Positions 31,933 through 40,579 of a stretch of 64,000 nucleotides of DNA are shown piece after piece (within the stretch, counting starts at the first letter, position 1; each line of letters starts with the position of its first letter). Where the stretch lies: positions 1 through 64,000 of the forward strand of contig MJGA01000026.1 in assembly GCA_001910725.1 (NCBI GenBank). The letters are read 5' to 3'. This stretch comes from Phanerodontia chrysosporium. Lineage: Eukaryota > Basidiomycota > Agaricomycetes > Polyporales > Phanerochaetaceae. The translations under genes and the position numbers were made by a program. The notes below the pieces were generated by a model that did not search any database, was not told the origin of the DNA, and worked only from the letters and a program-made list of their open reading frames with translations.

Positions 31933-32748
31933 GGGTTGGCTGGCAGGAAAGCCTTGCGCTTTGCCTGTGTGGAGAAGTTTTCTGGCTTGTGTACACAGGC
32001 TGACCCGTGTTTACTAGTGCCTAAAGCTGCTAGGAACCGTTTTGTCCTTGCTAAGGACGAGAGCTCTGGCAAACCCTTGCTTGAGCGCATCAAGATCTCG
32101 AACCTTCACCGCTTCAAAGACGTTGGGAAGCCGCGCCCTGCGTACAAGCCTCGCACTACACCCTACACCCCTGTCCCTGGTCGTCGTGAAAGGCTTGCTC
32201 GTGAAGCAGACTTGAACGACTTCAAGCACCAGCTTCAGCTCGAAGACTATCGCAACGAACAGCGCAAGCGCCGCCTACTCGATCGCATCGCGAACGCCCC
32301 TCCCCCTCTACCCCTCATCGAACGTATTGAACCTCCCCCTACTCCCCCTATCGAAGTCAAACCCATTCCCAAAGACCTTCGCTTTCACACCAACACTCAG
32401 GTCCATCAGCTGCGCGACTACGGACGAAAGTTCAACGGCGCCCTTAACCACTTGGGTCCGTTCTTTCAGAAGCTAGACGAGCAGCGTTTTCGAGTTGGGT
32501 TGACTGAACACGAGCTCTACACCTTGGGCTTGTTCAAGGAGAGGTTCGACAACATTCGCAAACACCTTCAGACCATCGTCGAGACGAAGGAGTACACCAC
32601 GAGGGAGTGGAAGAAGATTTCGAGGGATTTGAAGAAGGCAGGCGCACATAGCTTCGCTGAGCTTAAGCCACGCTTCGCTGAGCATTGCAGGGAGCTGATT
32701 CAGGAGTTGGGTGAAGATTGGTTGTTTTTGGAGAAGAACCTCGATTAG
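31933..32748 (+). CDS. Pre-gag ORF of element D, 270 codons, no AUG anywhere
   Basis: The frame opens after a TGA at 31930 and closes with TAG at 32746-32748, 29 bp before gag and in a different frame from it. It has no Met codon at all; a TTG at 31936 is the first near-cognate start. Content looks protein-like. A basic N-terminal region with KISNLHRFKDVGKPRPAY comes first, then a charged helix (DFKHQLQLEDYRNEQRKRR) and a Pro-rich hinge (IERIEPPPTPPIEVKP). A helical C-terminal half follows (LFKERFDNIRKHLQTIVETK, HCRELIQELGEDWLFLEK). There is no signal peptide, membrane span or known catalytic motif, so it is not an envelope gene. Codon third positions favour C and G as in real genes. It may be translated from a non-AUG codon, be reached by splicing, or be a former N-terminal extension of Gag. 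Function unknown. Confidence 0.6.
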   Translation, partial: GLAGRKALRFACVEKFSGLCTQADPCLLVPKAARNRFVLAKDESSGKPLLERIKISNLHRFKDVGKPRPAYKPRTTPYTPVPGRRERLAREADLNDFKHQLQLEDYRNEQRKRRLLDRIANAPPPLPLIERIEPPPTPPIEVKPIPKDLRFHTNTQVHQLRDYGRKFNGALNHLGPFFQKLDEQRFRVGLTEHELYTLGLFKERFDNIRKHLQTIVETKEYTTREWKKISRDLKKAGAHSFAELKPRFAEHCRELIQELGEDWLFLEKNLD

Positions 32749-32777
32749 TTTTTGTATCTGCGCGTTTTTGAATCAAG

Positions 32778-34358
32778 ATGTCGCTCAATTCAAATCCTGT
32801 TGACTTTGGTTTGCGTTCTGCTTCGAGTTCAAGTGGCATGGACCCTTGGGGAGCGTTAGAACTCGGCTCTATGGCTGAGGGAGGCCCTACCCCAGTTTTG
32901 GCCGCTGCGCCGCTTTCGACCTCTTACGAAGAGTACAGCCAGTCATGGGTACAAGCCGCTCAGGAAGGACTGACTCCTGGCGACTTCAAGGCCCTCGTTG
33001 ACAGCCTGGGTAACTGGGTAAAGGCTGAGATAGCTCAAGTAAGGTCGGAAATGGGTTCAGAAGTCCTTCGCTTGAAGGAAGCCCTTCGCAAACGCAAAAC
33101 TGAGGCCAAGACACTTCAGGAGCAGATAGACACTCTTGAGCAGACTAGACAGCACTTGTCTGCGCAGATAGCAGAGGCTCAGAACCAAAATCGCGTTTTG
33201 CAGAACGCTATGCAGGTGCTGAAGCAGGAGAACGAGAGCTTGAAAGTGTTGGTTCAGCAAGGCACTAGTGGAGGCAACGTTGGGTTGTCTCAGTCTTTGT
33301 TCCCTACCATGAAGGAGCCTGACACCTTTAATGGTGATAAGGCTAGTAAGCTGGATGACTGGCTCGAGTCGATGGCACTCTGGTTGCGCCACCGTGGCGT
33401 AATGGACGACGAAAAGAAGATAGAGACGGCGATGACTTACCTGCGAGGTTCAGCAAAGAAGGTCATGCAAGAGTACTTCGACAAGGTGGCAGACTCAAAG
33501 CCCCTTGGTACTTGGACCAACTTTGTGAACGAACTCCAGAAAGGATTCCAACAGACCGACAAGAAGGACAGGGCAAGGGCAGAGTTTGAGCAGCTTGTCA
33601 GCAAGAAAGGAACGAACGAGAAGACTTTCAATGAGTTTGCTGCTCGTTTCCGTTCGCTGGCTCGCCAAACTGGCTTCTCCAACGAGGAACTGTTGGTCAA
33701 AGCCTATGCCCATACCCCTCGTGCCGCCGCCGATGTACTGGCAGCCCGTGGTCGTGCTCAGTGGGCTACGACCTGGGATGGTTGGTTGAAGGATGTTCAG
33801 GAGATTCTGCAGGATCAACGTCTCTTGACGGGCACCGTACTCTCTGGACAGCCTCAGTCGTCGAAAGACCCTGACGCTATGGATGTCGACGCCTTGAAGA
33901 AGGGCTCAGCCCAGGGTAAAGGCAAGACAGCCAAAGTTCAGAAGGTTGCCATGTCGTTCGAGGAGGCGAAGAAGAAAGGCTGCTGCGCTCAGTGTGGAGG
34001 CAAAGGCCACATCGCCAAGGAGTGTCCATCGAAGAAGAACAACTCAGGTTCTTCGACGTCGTCGAGTAAAACCACCAATGCACCGGTGGCCAGTTCGTCA
34101 AAGGCTTCGCCTTCAAAGGGAAAGGAGAAGGATAAGGGCTCTCGCCACACGAAGAACAGCGTGCGCGAGGTGTACGCCAGTGACTCGGAGAGATTCCAGG
34201 AGGTAGCCTCTGACGAGGAATCGAGCTCAGATAGCTCAGAAGAAGAAGATACCCCCAAGACCAAGCACAAGAAGAAGTCATCTTCGAAGGAGAAGGCGCA
34301 GAAGATTAACCGCGTGGTATTCTCAGACGATGAGGATTTTCTGCAGGGACCGATGTAG
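32778..34358 (+). CDS. gag: Gag of element D
   Basis: 526 residues, starting at the first ATG after the predicted RNA start, about 1.3 kb downstream. After a Ser/Pro-rich start there is a long coiled coil (about residues 85-160, with LKEALRKRKTEAKTLQEQID and QNRVLQNAMQVLKQENESL). The capsid domain follows (FNGDKASKLDDWLESMALWL, TYLRGSAKKVMQEYF, FNEFAARFRSLARQTGF). The nucleocapsid has a CCHC knuckle, CAQCGGKGHIAKEC, and a Ser/Lys/Glu-rich acidic-basic tail. The stop is TAG at 34356-34358 inside the overlap with pol. Codon use is less GC-rich than in elements A-C. Confidence 0.94.
   Translation: MSLNSNPVDFGLRSASSSSGMDPWGALELGSMAEGGPTPVLAAAPLSTSYEEYSQSWVQAAQEGLTPGDFKALVDSLGNWVKAEIAQVRSEMGSEVLRLKEALRKRKTEAKTLQEQIDTLEQTRQHLSAQIAEAQNQNRVLQNAMQVLKQENESLKVLVQQGTSGGNVGLSQSLFPTMKEPDTFNGDKASKLDDWLESMALWLRHRGVMDDEKKIETAMTYLRGSAKKVMQEYFDKVADSKPLGTWTNFVNELQKGFQQTDKKDRARAEFEQLVSKKGTNEKTFNEFAARFRSLARQTGFSNEELLVKAYAHTPRAAADVLAARGRAQWATTWDGWLKDVQEILQDQRLLTGTVLSGQPQSSKDPDAMDVDALKKGSAQGKGKTAKVQKVAMSFEEAKKKGCCAQCGGKGHIAKECPSKKNNSGSSTSSSKTTNAPVASSSKASPSKGKEKDKGSRHTKNSVREVYASDSERFQEVASDEESSSDSSEEEDTPKTKHKKKSSSKEKAQKINRVVFSDDEDFLQGPM
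34334..34340 (+). promoter_or_regulatory. Predicted -1 ribosomal frameshift site GGATTTT, element D
   Basis: In the gag frame the codons are GAT TTT, preceded by G, giving G GAT TTT. The pol frame is closed by a TGA at 34331-34333 and its first sense codon is the GGA of this heptamer. GGATTTT is the slippery site of dianthoviruses such as red clover necrotic mosaic virus (established knowledge). Downstream structure was not modelled. Confidence 0.72.
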
Positions 34359-37300
34359 AGTCTGCGACATCTGGTCCGTTTTTAGATTTCCTTTACCCTC
34401 CCGACTCAGTAGAATGTATTAGATCAGTTTTGGAATCGAGAAAAGTCTCTAGTTTACCCTCTAAATCGAGCTTTATCGTTCCAGTAACTTTGAGTCAGGG
34501 TAAGGAAATCAGAGTGCAGACTACCGCGCTGGTTGATTCAGGGGCCTATGCTGTGTTCATTAGCCATCGCTTCGTCAAGAAGCATAAGCTGAAGACGAAC
34601 CAGCTGGCCAGGGAGATACGCGTTTACAACGCAGATGGCTCCAGGAACAAGTGTGGCAGTATTGAGGAGTACGCTTGGCTCGACGTAGCCGTAGGGGACC
34701 ATGTCTCCAGACAAGCATGCCTCATTACAGATCTGGGTGGAAAGGACATGTTCCTCGGCTTTAGCTACTTGAAGAAGCATAATCCCGAGATAGATTGGGA
34801 TAAGGGCGAGTGGAAGTACTCCAGATGCCCAGATTCTTGTCGCTTTACCAGCCACAAGGCTCAAGTAGCGCAAGCAGAGCTCGAAGAACCTATGGATGAG
34901 GACTTCGAGGAGGAAGAAGAGGAGCCTTGGCTCCAGTGGGTCGACCCTTCCACCCCAGATGGCCGCGTTTTGGCATTAACTTGCCGGAAGATCGCAGCGA
35001 TGTGCAGTATTCGTTCGCTGGAGGGAATCGAGGGCTGGGAGCAGCTTGTCCCTGCACAGTATCAAGACTATGGGGACGTGTTTTCGAAGCGTGCAAGCGA
35101 ACGGTTACCCGTACGAAAGCCTTACGACCACGCTGTCGAGTTTATCGACGGAGCTACCCTACCTCGACCAGCTCGTAATTACTCGCTGTCGCCAGAAGAG
35201 AGGAATTCTCTGGACGAGTGGATTCAGGAGAATCTCGCCAAGGGATACATCAGACCAAGTAAATCCCCGCTGGCAGCACCAGTCTTTTTCGTGAAGAAGA
35301 AGGACGGTTCATTGCGCTTGGTGCAGGACTACAGAAAGCTGAACGAAGTCGTTAAGAAAGACCGCTTCCCTATACCCAAGATCTCAGACCTTATAGATCG
35401 ACTATCTAAGGCTAGTATATACACCAAGATTGACCTTAGATGGGGGTATAACAACGTCAGAATCAAGGAAGGAGACGAGTGGAAGCTGGCCTTCATCACA
35501 CCTTTCGGTTTATACGAACCTACAGTGATGTTCTTCGGCCTCAGCAATGCACCAGCAACCTTTCAGCGCATGATGAACCATATTCTCGACGATCTGATTC
35601 GAGAAGGGCATGTCATGGTCTACCTAGACGACATTCTCATCTTCACGAATGACTTGGACCACCATCGGCGATTAGTTCGCGAGGTATTGCAGCGGCTACG
35701 CGACAATGACCTGTTCGCTAAGCCAGAAAAATGCTTCTTCGAGACGGATAGCATTGAATACCTCGGAATGATCATCAGCAAGGGGTCGGTTCAGATGGAT
35801 CCATCGAAGGTAGATGGCGTTTTATCTTGGCCCATACCCAAAAGGGTCAAAGATGTCCAGGCTTTCCTGGGTTTTGCTAACTTCTACCGACGGTTTATTC
35901 GAGACTTTGGCAAGATTGTTCGCCCATTGTCAGAGCTTACCCGCAAAGGCAAAGAGTGGGAATGGGGGCCTGAGCAGCAGGATGCCTTCGATACACTCAA
36001 AAGAGCGTTCACTACTGCGCCTATTCTCAAGATTCCAGACGACGAGCACCCTTTTAGGCTCGAATGCGATTCGTCAGACTTTGCTACGGGGGCTGTACTT
36101 GAGCAACTGGGCGAGGATGGCCTTTGGCACCCTGTCGCGTTTTACTCCAAGGCGCTAGGCGTACATGAGCGCAACTACGAGATATACGACAAGGAGATGC
36201 TAGCCATCATCCGCGCATTGAAGGAATGGCGCCACCACTTGGAGGGACACCCTCTACCATTCGACATATGGTCAGATCACCAGAATTTGACCTATTTCCG
36301 CAAGGCGCAAGACTTGACGCGACGCCAAGCACGTTGGAGTCTTTTCCTCACACGTTTCCACTTCAAGTTGGAGCACAAGCCTGGAAAGACGATGAAGCGG
36401 GCTGATCCAATGTCCAGGAGGCCAGATCATGAATTGGGGGTGGATTGCGACAATCGTGAAAAAGTCCTTTTGAAGCCAGAATATTTCGCGATTCGAGCCA
36501 TGCAACCAACCCATTCATCGATAGTGGACGATAGCAAACTGCTAGAAAGGATCAGAAAAGCCCTGCTGGACGACGAAGTCACCAAGTCGTACAAAGACCT
36601 GATGTTGAAAGGACCAAGAGAGTTCGGGAAGGACTTAGCGGAATGGCACCTCGAGGACGGGCTACTACTGCACCGAGGCAAGGTGTATGTGCCCAAGGAC
36701 GACGAGATTAGGGCGGATCTACTCAAGTTACACCACGACTTCCCTGGGGCTGGACACCCTGGACGATGGAAGACGTTGGAGTTGCTGTCGCGCAACTACT
36801 GGTGGCCAGGAATGTCGGTTTACGTCAAGAAGTACGTCGCAGGTTGCGAAGTTTGCCAGTCGCATAAAAACGTCAACCAGAAGCCTGCTGGCCTGCTACA
36901 ACCGAACGAGGTTCCGTCGGAACCCTGGGAGATAATCTCATGCGATATGATCACGGACTTGCCTGAGTCGGACGGTTACAACGCTATCTTCGTAGTCGTT
37001 TGCCGCTTAACCAAGCGAGCACATTTCCTCCCCATCACCAAGGAGTTTTCAGCCAAGGATCTGGGAAATTTGCTCTATGAGCGTGTTTGGCCTTTGCACG
37101 GCCTACCCAGACAGATCATTTCGGATAGAGGAACGCAGTTCGCCGCGAAACTCTTCCAGGAATGGTGCAGACTCCTGGGGATCAAGTCAGCAATGACTAC
37201 AGCGTTTCACCCTCAGGCAGACGGTCAGACCGAGCGAGTTAATCAGTCATTGGAGCAATATCTGCGCTGCTACACAAGCTTCAGGCAGGACGACTGGGCG

Positions 37301-38491
37301 TACCTTTTGCCCTCTGCCGAGTTTGCGTACAACAACCAGGCGCATGAAAGCACCAAGAACTCGCCATTCTTCGTCGAATATGGCCGTCATCCACGCATGT
37401 TCCCAGAGCAGGACCGTGTTACAAGGTTGTCAGAACTGGACGACTGGACGAAGCTTAGACAGGAGGCCCAAGATCAGGCGAAAGCCGCGCTCGTGCTGGC
37501 TGCAGAGCGAATGAAGTGGTACTACGACCAGGGTAAATCAGAACCCTTGTTCAAGGTCGGAGACCGTGTTTGGCTTGACGCAAAGGATCTGAACCTTCGG
37601 GTTCCCTCCAAGAAACTGGCACCAAAGCGAGTAGGCCCTTACGAGATCGTAGAGCAGCTGGGACCGGTCACCTTCAAGCTGAAGTTACCAGCCCATGTGA
37701 AGATTCACCCGGTCTTCCACGCAAGCAAGCTCACGAAGCACGTCGAGGATGAGGTTGCCAATCGCACGCGCAAACCCCTACCACCCATTCGTGTGGGTGA
37801 TGACGAGGAGTACGAGGTCGAGCAGATCGTAGATGCACAGCCAGACTCTAAAGGCCGTGTTATGTACCGAGTACGGTGGAGAGGCTACGATGAGCATAGC
37901 GACACATGGGAATACTTGCCCAATCTCAAGCACGCTATGGCGAAGGTCAAACAATTCCACAGGAAATACCCAGATGCGCCGAAGGCAATTTCCCTTCTGC
38001 AACGCCACCACGACGAGGAGGATGAGTTTTTCGTGCGCGAACTCGCGCTACTCCAATCTTGGGGAGCAGACGACCAGTTCGAGGTCGAGCTCATGAACAA
38101 GGACGCAAAACTCCCCTCACGTGGCTCGCCAGAAAGTGCAGGGTTGGATCTTTTCATCACGGAAGACCTTACGCTCAAGCCCCATGATCGCAAGCTAGCG
38201 TCAACGGGCCTTCGAATGTGTACTCCACCAGGTACCTACGCTCGAGTCGCACCACGGAGTGGCCTCAGCCTCAGAGGCATCGACATAGGAGCAGGCGTTA
38301 TTGACCGAGATTATCGAGGGGAGCTCAAAATTCTACTCATCAACAACTCGCCCGACACCTTTACTTTCCACAAGGGTGATCGTGTCGCTCAACTCGTGCT
38401 CGAAAGAATCTCCTACGCCGAACCAACTCCGGTTTCTCGCCTCGACTCAACCATTCGCAGCAGCGATGGTTTTGGCTCCACTGGTATTTAG
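34334..38491 (+). CDS. pol: Pol of element D (protease-RT-RNase H-integrase-chromodomain-dUTPase)
   Basis: Read in the -1 frame from gag. In order: protease LVDSGAYAVFISH; RT with FVKKKDGSLRLVQDYRKLN and MVYLDDILIFT; RNase H LECDSSDFATGAVL; integrase zinc region HHDFPGAGHPGRWK...CEVC; integrase core SCDMITDLPES, ISDRGTQF, FHPQADGQTERVNQ; chromodomain EYEVEQIVDAQPD...RVRWRGYDEHSDTWEYLP (about 37805-37975). The last 137 residues (from about 38078) are a full trimeric-type dUTPase with all five motifs: SAGLDLF, APRSGLS, GAGVIDRDYRGE, KGDRVAQLVLERI and RSSDGFGSTG. dUTPase splits dUTP to dUMP and so prevents uracil entering cDNA during reverse transcription. All catalytic motifs look intact. A dUTPase behind a chromodomain is unusual; in known retroviruses it sits in pol or in pro. 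Confidence 0.95.
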   Translation, partial: GFSAGTDVESATSGPFLDFLYPPDSVECIRSVLESRKVSSLPSKSSFIVPVTLSQGKEIRVQTTALVDSGAYAVFISHRFVKKHKLKTNQLAREIRVYNADGSRNKCGSIEEYAWLDVAVGDHVSRQACLITDLGGKDMFLGFSYLKKHNPEIDWDKGEWKYSRCPDSCRFTSHKAQVAQAELEEPMDEDFEEEEEEPWLQWVDPSTPDGRVLALTCRKIAAMCSIRSLEGIEGWEQLVPAQYQDYGDVFSKRASERLPVRKPYDHAVEFIDGATLPRPARNYSLSPEERNSLDEWIQENLAKGYIRPSKSPLAAPVFFVKKKDGSLRLVQDYRKLNEVVKKDRFPIPKISDLIDRLSKASIYTKIDLRWGYNNVRIKEGDEWKLAFITPFGLYEPTVMFFGLSNAPATFQRMMNHILDDLIREGHVMVYLDDILIFTNDLDHHRRLVREVLQRLRDNDLFAKPEKCFFETDSIEYLGMIISKGSVQMDPSKVDGVLSWPIPKRVKDVQAFLGFANFYRRFIRDFGKIVRPLSELTRKGKEWEWGPEQQDAFDTLKRAFTTAPILKIPDDEHPFRLECDSSDFATGAVLEQLGEDGLWHPVAFYSKALGVHERNYEIYDKEMLAIIRALKEWRHHLEGHPLPFDIWSDHQNLTYFRKAQDLTRRQARWSLFLTRFHFKLEHKPGKTMKRADPMSRRPDHELGVDCDNREKVLLKPEYFAIRAMQPTHSSIVDDSKLLERIRKALLDDEVTKSYKDLMLKGPREFGKDLAEWHLEDGLLLHRGKVYVPKDDEIRADLLKLHHDFPGAGHPGRWKTLELLSRNYWWPGMSVYVKKYVAGCEVCQSHKNVNQKPAGLLQPNEVPSEPWEIISCDMITDLPESDGYNAIFVVVCRLTKRAHFLPITKEFSAKDLGNLLYERVWPLHGLPRQIISDRGTQFAAKLFQEWCRLLGIKSAMTTAFHPQADGQTERVNQSLEQYLRCYTSFRQDDWAYLLPSAEFAYNNQAHESTKNSPFFVEYGRHPRMFPEQDRVTRLSELDDWTKLRQEAQDQAKAALVLAAERMKWYYDQGKSEPLFKVGDRVWLDAKDLNLRVPSKKLAPKRVGPYEIVEQLGPVTFKLKLPAHVKIHPVFHASKLTKHVEDEVANRTRKPLPPIRVGDDEEYEVEQIVDAQPDSKGRVMYRVRWRGYDEHSDTWEYLPNLKHAMAKVKQFHRKYPDAPKAISLLQRHHDEEDEFFVRELALLQSWGADDQFEVELMNKDAKLPSRGSPESAGLDLFITEDLTLKPHDRKLASTGLRMCTPPGTYARVAPRSGLSLRGIDIGAGVIDRDYRGELKILLINNSPDTFTFHKGDRVAQLVLERISYAEPTPVSRLDSTIRSSDGFGSTGI

Positions 38492-38513
38492 GCTTCACCA
38501 GGAGGTTCAGCTA

Positions 38514-38526
38514 GAATTGGGGGTAA
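38514..38526 (+). other. Polypurine tract region of element D
   Basis: Purine-rich GAATTGGGGGTAA directly before the 3' LTR; two T residues on the left and one on the right make it imperfect. Confidence 0.55.
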
Positions 38527-39126
38527 TGTCACAGTTTTTCGTCTCAACCCTTAGGGTTAGGGGCAGCAGGTGACAGAAGCGGTTACTCCGAACTGTGACA
38601 TGCAGAAGCGCTGGAGTGACAGCCCTAGGCTCGGGGCTGGTCACGTGATACGGCGGTCACGTGATGCGCACACGTGCGGTATCCCAGGGTCACATGGTCG
38701 AAGGTCTAGAAGCAGGCAAGGGTCTGGAAGCGCCGAGACACTCCGGAATGGACTAGAAAGCCCTGGAGGTCTCTGGACAGGTCCGGACAGTGCTGGAACG
38801 TTCTGGAGGTTTCTGGGACATCGTAGGAACATTTAGGAACGTGTAGGAGAATGTAGGAATGCCTGTAGGGCACTAGCCAATAGCGTAGTAGGTATTAGAT
38901 AGCTAGGACCCTGAACACCGGTCCCTGGGGACCTGGTGCACATGTATATAAACCCTGAGGGCTGGGGGTGCCTCCCCAGCTTCAATCTCATCGCATCTCA
39001 CCTCTCTAGTCTCTATACCTCGTCTTCAAGCTTGGCTACACCCTTTGTAGTCCAAGTAAACCTTTGCCAGTGAGTATTGCTGGTTGGTTTGGTGTATAGG
39101 CGCTAGGGCAGCGCATTTTTGTGATA
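38527..39126 (+). repeat. 3' LTR of element D (600 bp)
   Basis: Matches 31027-31626 with no difference seen by eye; TG...TA ends. Confidence 0.95.
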
Positions 39127-39131
39127 AGTTC
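39127..39131 (+). repeat. Target-site duplication of element D, right copy (AGTTC)
   Basis: Identical to 31022-31026. Confidence 0.95.
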
Positions 39132-40091
39132 ATGCGACCGAGCAGGGCGAGGGGTACCCGTGCGCGCAGCGTCGAGGAGGAGTGTGGCGCTGTAGGCGTT
39201 GACGATCGGCTTGTAGGAGTCGGGCAGAGACGCAATAATCGCGTCAGTGAAGACCTTATCAGACACAGAAGTACCGCTCTCGATAATCTGTTCGCGCACG
39301 GCGAGCATGGAGTCCAGGTGAGCCTGCAGCTTGCGATCGTCCTTGCAGGTCATGGAGAAAAGCTTGCGCTGCGCTGCGGCGTCAGAAACAGCGGTAGACA
39401 CACCGTAGCGAACCTTCATCGCAGACATAACATCGGCAGGGACGTCGGCCGTGGACGAGACACTCATGAAGACGGAGTCAGGCAGGGTGTCGAGGATAGC
39501 AGACAGCAGGGCGTCGGCTTCGCGTTTGCGCGTGGCGGGCACGTCAGGCTCTTCGAGGAGGTCGTCGCATTGTACGCCACGCGCCGCAGCGACGATGCGC
39601 TGATGCCAGAGGCGATAGTTGCTGCCTTCGAGCGCGAGCTTAGGGACAGAACTGAACGCGCGTATAATTGAAGACGACGATACAGAGGGGCGAGCAACAG
39701 GAGACGACGCGGCATCAAGGTACTCTAGCTCTTCCTCTGCGACAGAACGCTCAGAGGAGCGCGACGGCGGGAGGAGCGTAGGCGCAGCGGTCGCTTCGCC
39801 TTCAGGGACCTCTTGGATAGACGCAGAGCGGGGCGGCGACGGCTGGCGGCCGGACAGACGGGCGACGAACAACTTGAGCTGCGAGGGGTCGACAGCGACT
39901 TGCCAGGACGCGTCCTCGACAACGCCTATGGGCTGTGAGTAACGGTGCGGACAGGGCTGGAGCTCACAGGGCATCCATCCAGCGTGACCCGTCGACTTGT
40001 ACCAGCGGTCTTCGGTCTCGAGCTTGTCGAAGATGTGCGGCTTGCCGGAGCACACGGCCGGAGCGGTGGTGTCTGAACGCTTGGAGGGCAT
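39127..40091 (-). CDS. gag-pol: Copia Gag, N-terminal part of the element C polyprotein
   Basis: ATG at 40091. The N-terminal 140 residues are Ser/Pro-rich with a short Trp/Cys segment (WMPCELQPCPHRYSQPIGV). The Gag domain follows, with LEGSNYRLWHQRIVAAARG (a typical copia-Gag start), DALLSAILDTLPDSV, KLFSMTCKDDRKLQAHLDSM and DAIIASLPDSYKPIVNAYSA. It ends at SHEL, where element D begins. Removing element D and one AGTTC copy joins it to the ORF ending at 27451 without changing frame. As it stands, translation enters the LTR of element D and stops after a few dozen codons, so this copy is dead in its present form. Confidence 0.92.
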
Positions 40092-40177
40092 TCGAACGAA
40101 AACGAGCGGTGGGGAGCGAGAGACAGGGGCGAACGAAGGTGCGCAAACGAATGACTTCGACTGAGGTCGGCCTCTAA

Positions 40178-40189
40178 GGGCTCATAACC
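40178..40189 (-). other. Primer-binding site of element C: initiator tRNA-Met anticodon arm
   Basis: On the minus strand GGTTATGAGCCC directly follows the 5' LTR. Its complement GGGCTCATAACC is exactly the anticodon stem-loop of the initiator tRNA gene at 48248-48319. Priming by an initiator half-tRNA is established for Drosophila copia and yeast Ty5. Confidence 0.8.
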
Positions 40190-40494
40190 TATCAGAACCA
40201 GTCTCTGGACGGGTTCTGCGCAGACAGGGGGCCGCTGACTCCGGTCAGCACGCGCAGCGAGGCCTATAACCGTAGACACTCAGTCTAGAGCTCAGAGAAG
40301 GGGGGAAACGTCTCTGAGCGGGCGAAAATTGAGAGGGGGGGCTTTTTATACTACGGAAAATATTAGCTAATGCAACTGTATACTATCTACGGAAAGTCCG
40401 ACGTTGTGGCTTGACGGCCGAGGTGGTTTTGCTTCCGCGCCACGCAAGTGGCGGCGGTGGGCGCTTGCGCAAAGCGCGGCGCGAGTCTTCGACA
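40190..40494 (-). repeat. 5' LTR of element C (305 bp)
   Basis: TGTCGAAG...TTCTGATA on the minus strand. A plus-strand CTTTTTATACT and AAAATATT stretch lies inside. Same sequence as 27139-27443. Confidence 0.92.
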
Positions 40495-40499
40495 AACTC
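40495..40499 (+). repeat. Target-site duplication of element C, right copy (AACTC)
   Basis: Identical to 27134-27138. Confidence 0.85.
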
Positions 40500-40579
40500 T
40501 ATGACAATAGGAAGAAGAGAACCTAAGTTGTTCCATCGTACCACGACAGAATGATTAGCACTCACTCGAGTCTGTGGCT

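Larger units (their letters stand above)
31027..39126 (+). mobile_element. Complete Ty3/gypsy chromovirus D with pre-gag ORF and dUTPase, nested in copia element
   Basis: 8.1-kb element: 600-bp LTRs that look identical, AGTTC duplication, self-priming site, ATG-less leader with an 813-nt ORF, gag, -1 overlapping pol ending in chromodomain and dUTPase, polypurine tract. All frames are uninterrupted. It is the youngest event in its locus because it sits inside element C. Confidence 0.97.
27139..40494 (-). mobile_element. Ty1/copia retrotransposon C, split by nested element D
   Basis: Two 305-bp LTRs that look identical, AACTC duplication, initiator tRNA-type primer site, a single gag-pol ORF and a polypurine tract. 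Without element D it would be about 5.25 kb. The ORF is otherwise uninterrupted and stays in frame across the insertion point, so it was intact when element D landed. Confidence 0.95.

Noticed and set aside
31933..32748. Pre-gag ORF as an envelope gene
   Set aside because: It lies before gag, has no signal peptide, transmembrane helix or glycosylation-rich ectodomain, and is rich in Lys/Arg/Glu helices.
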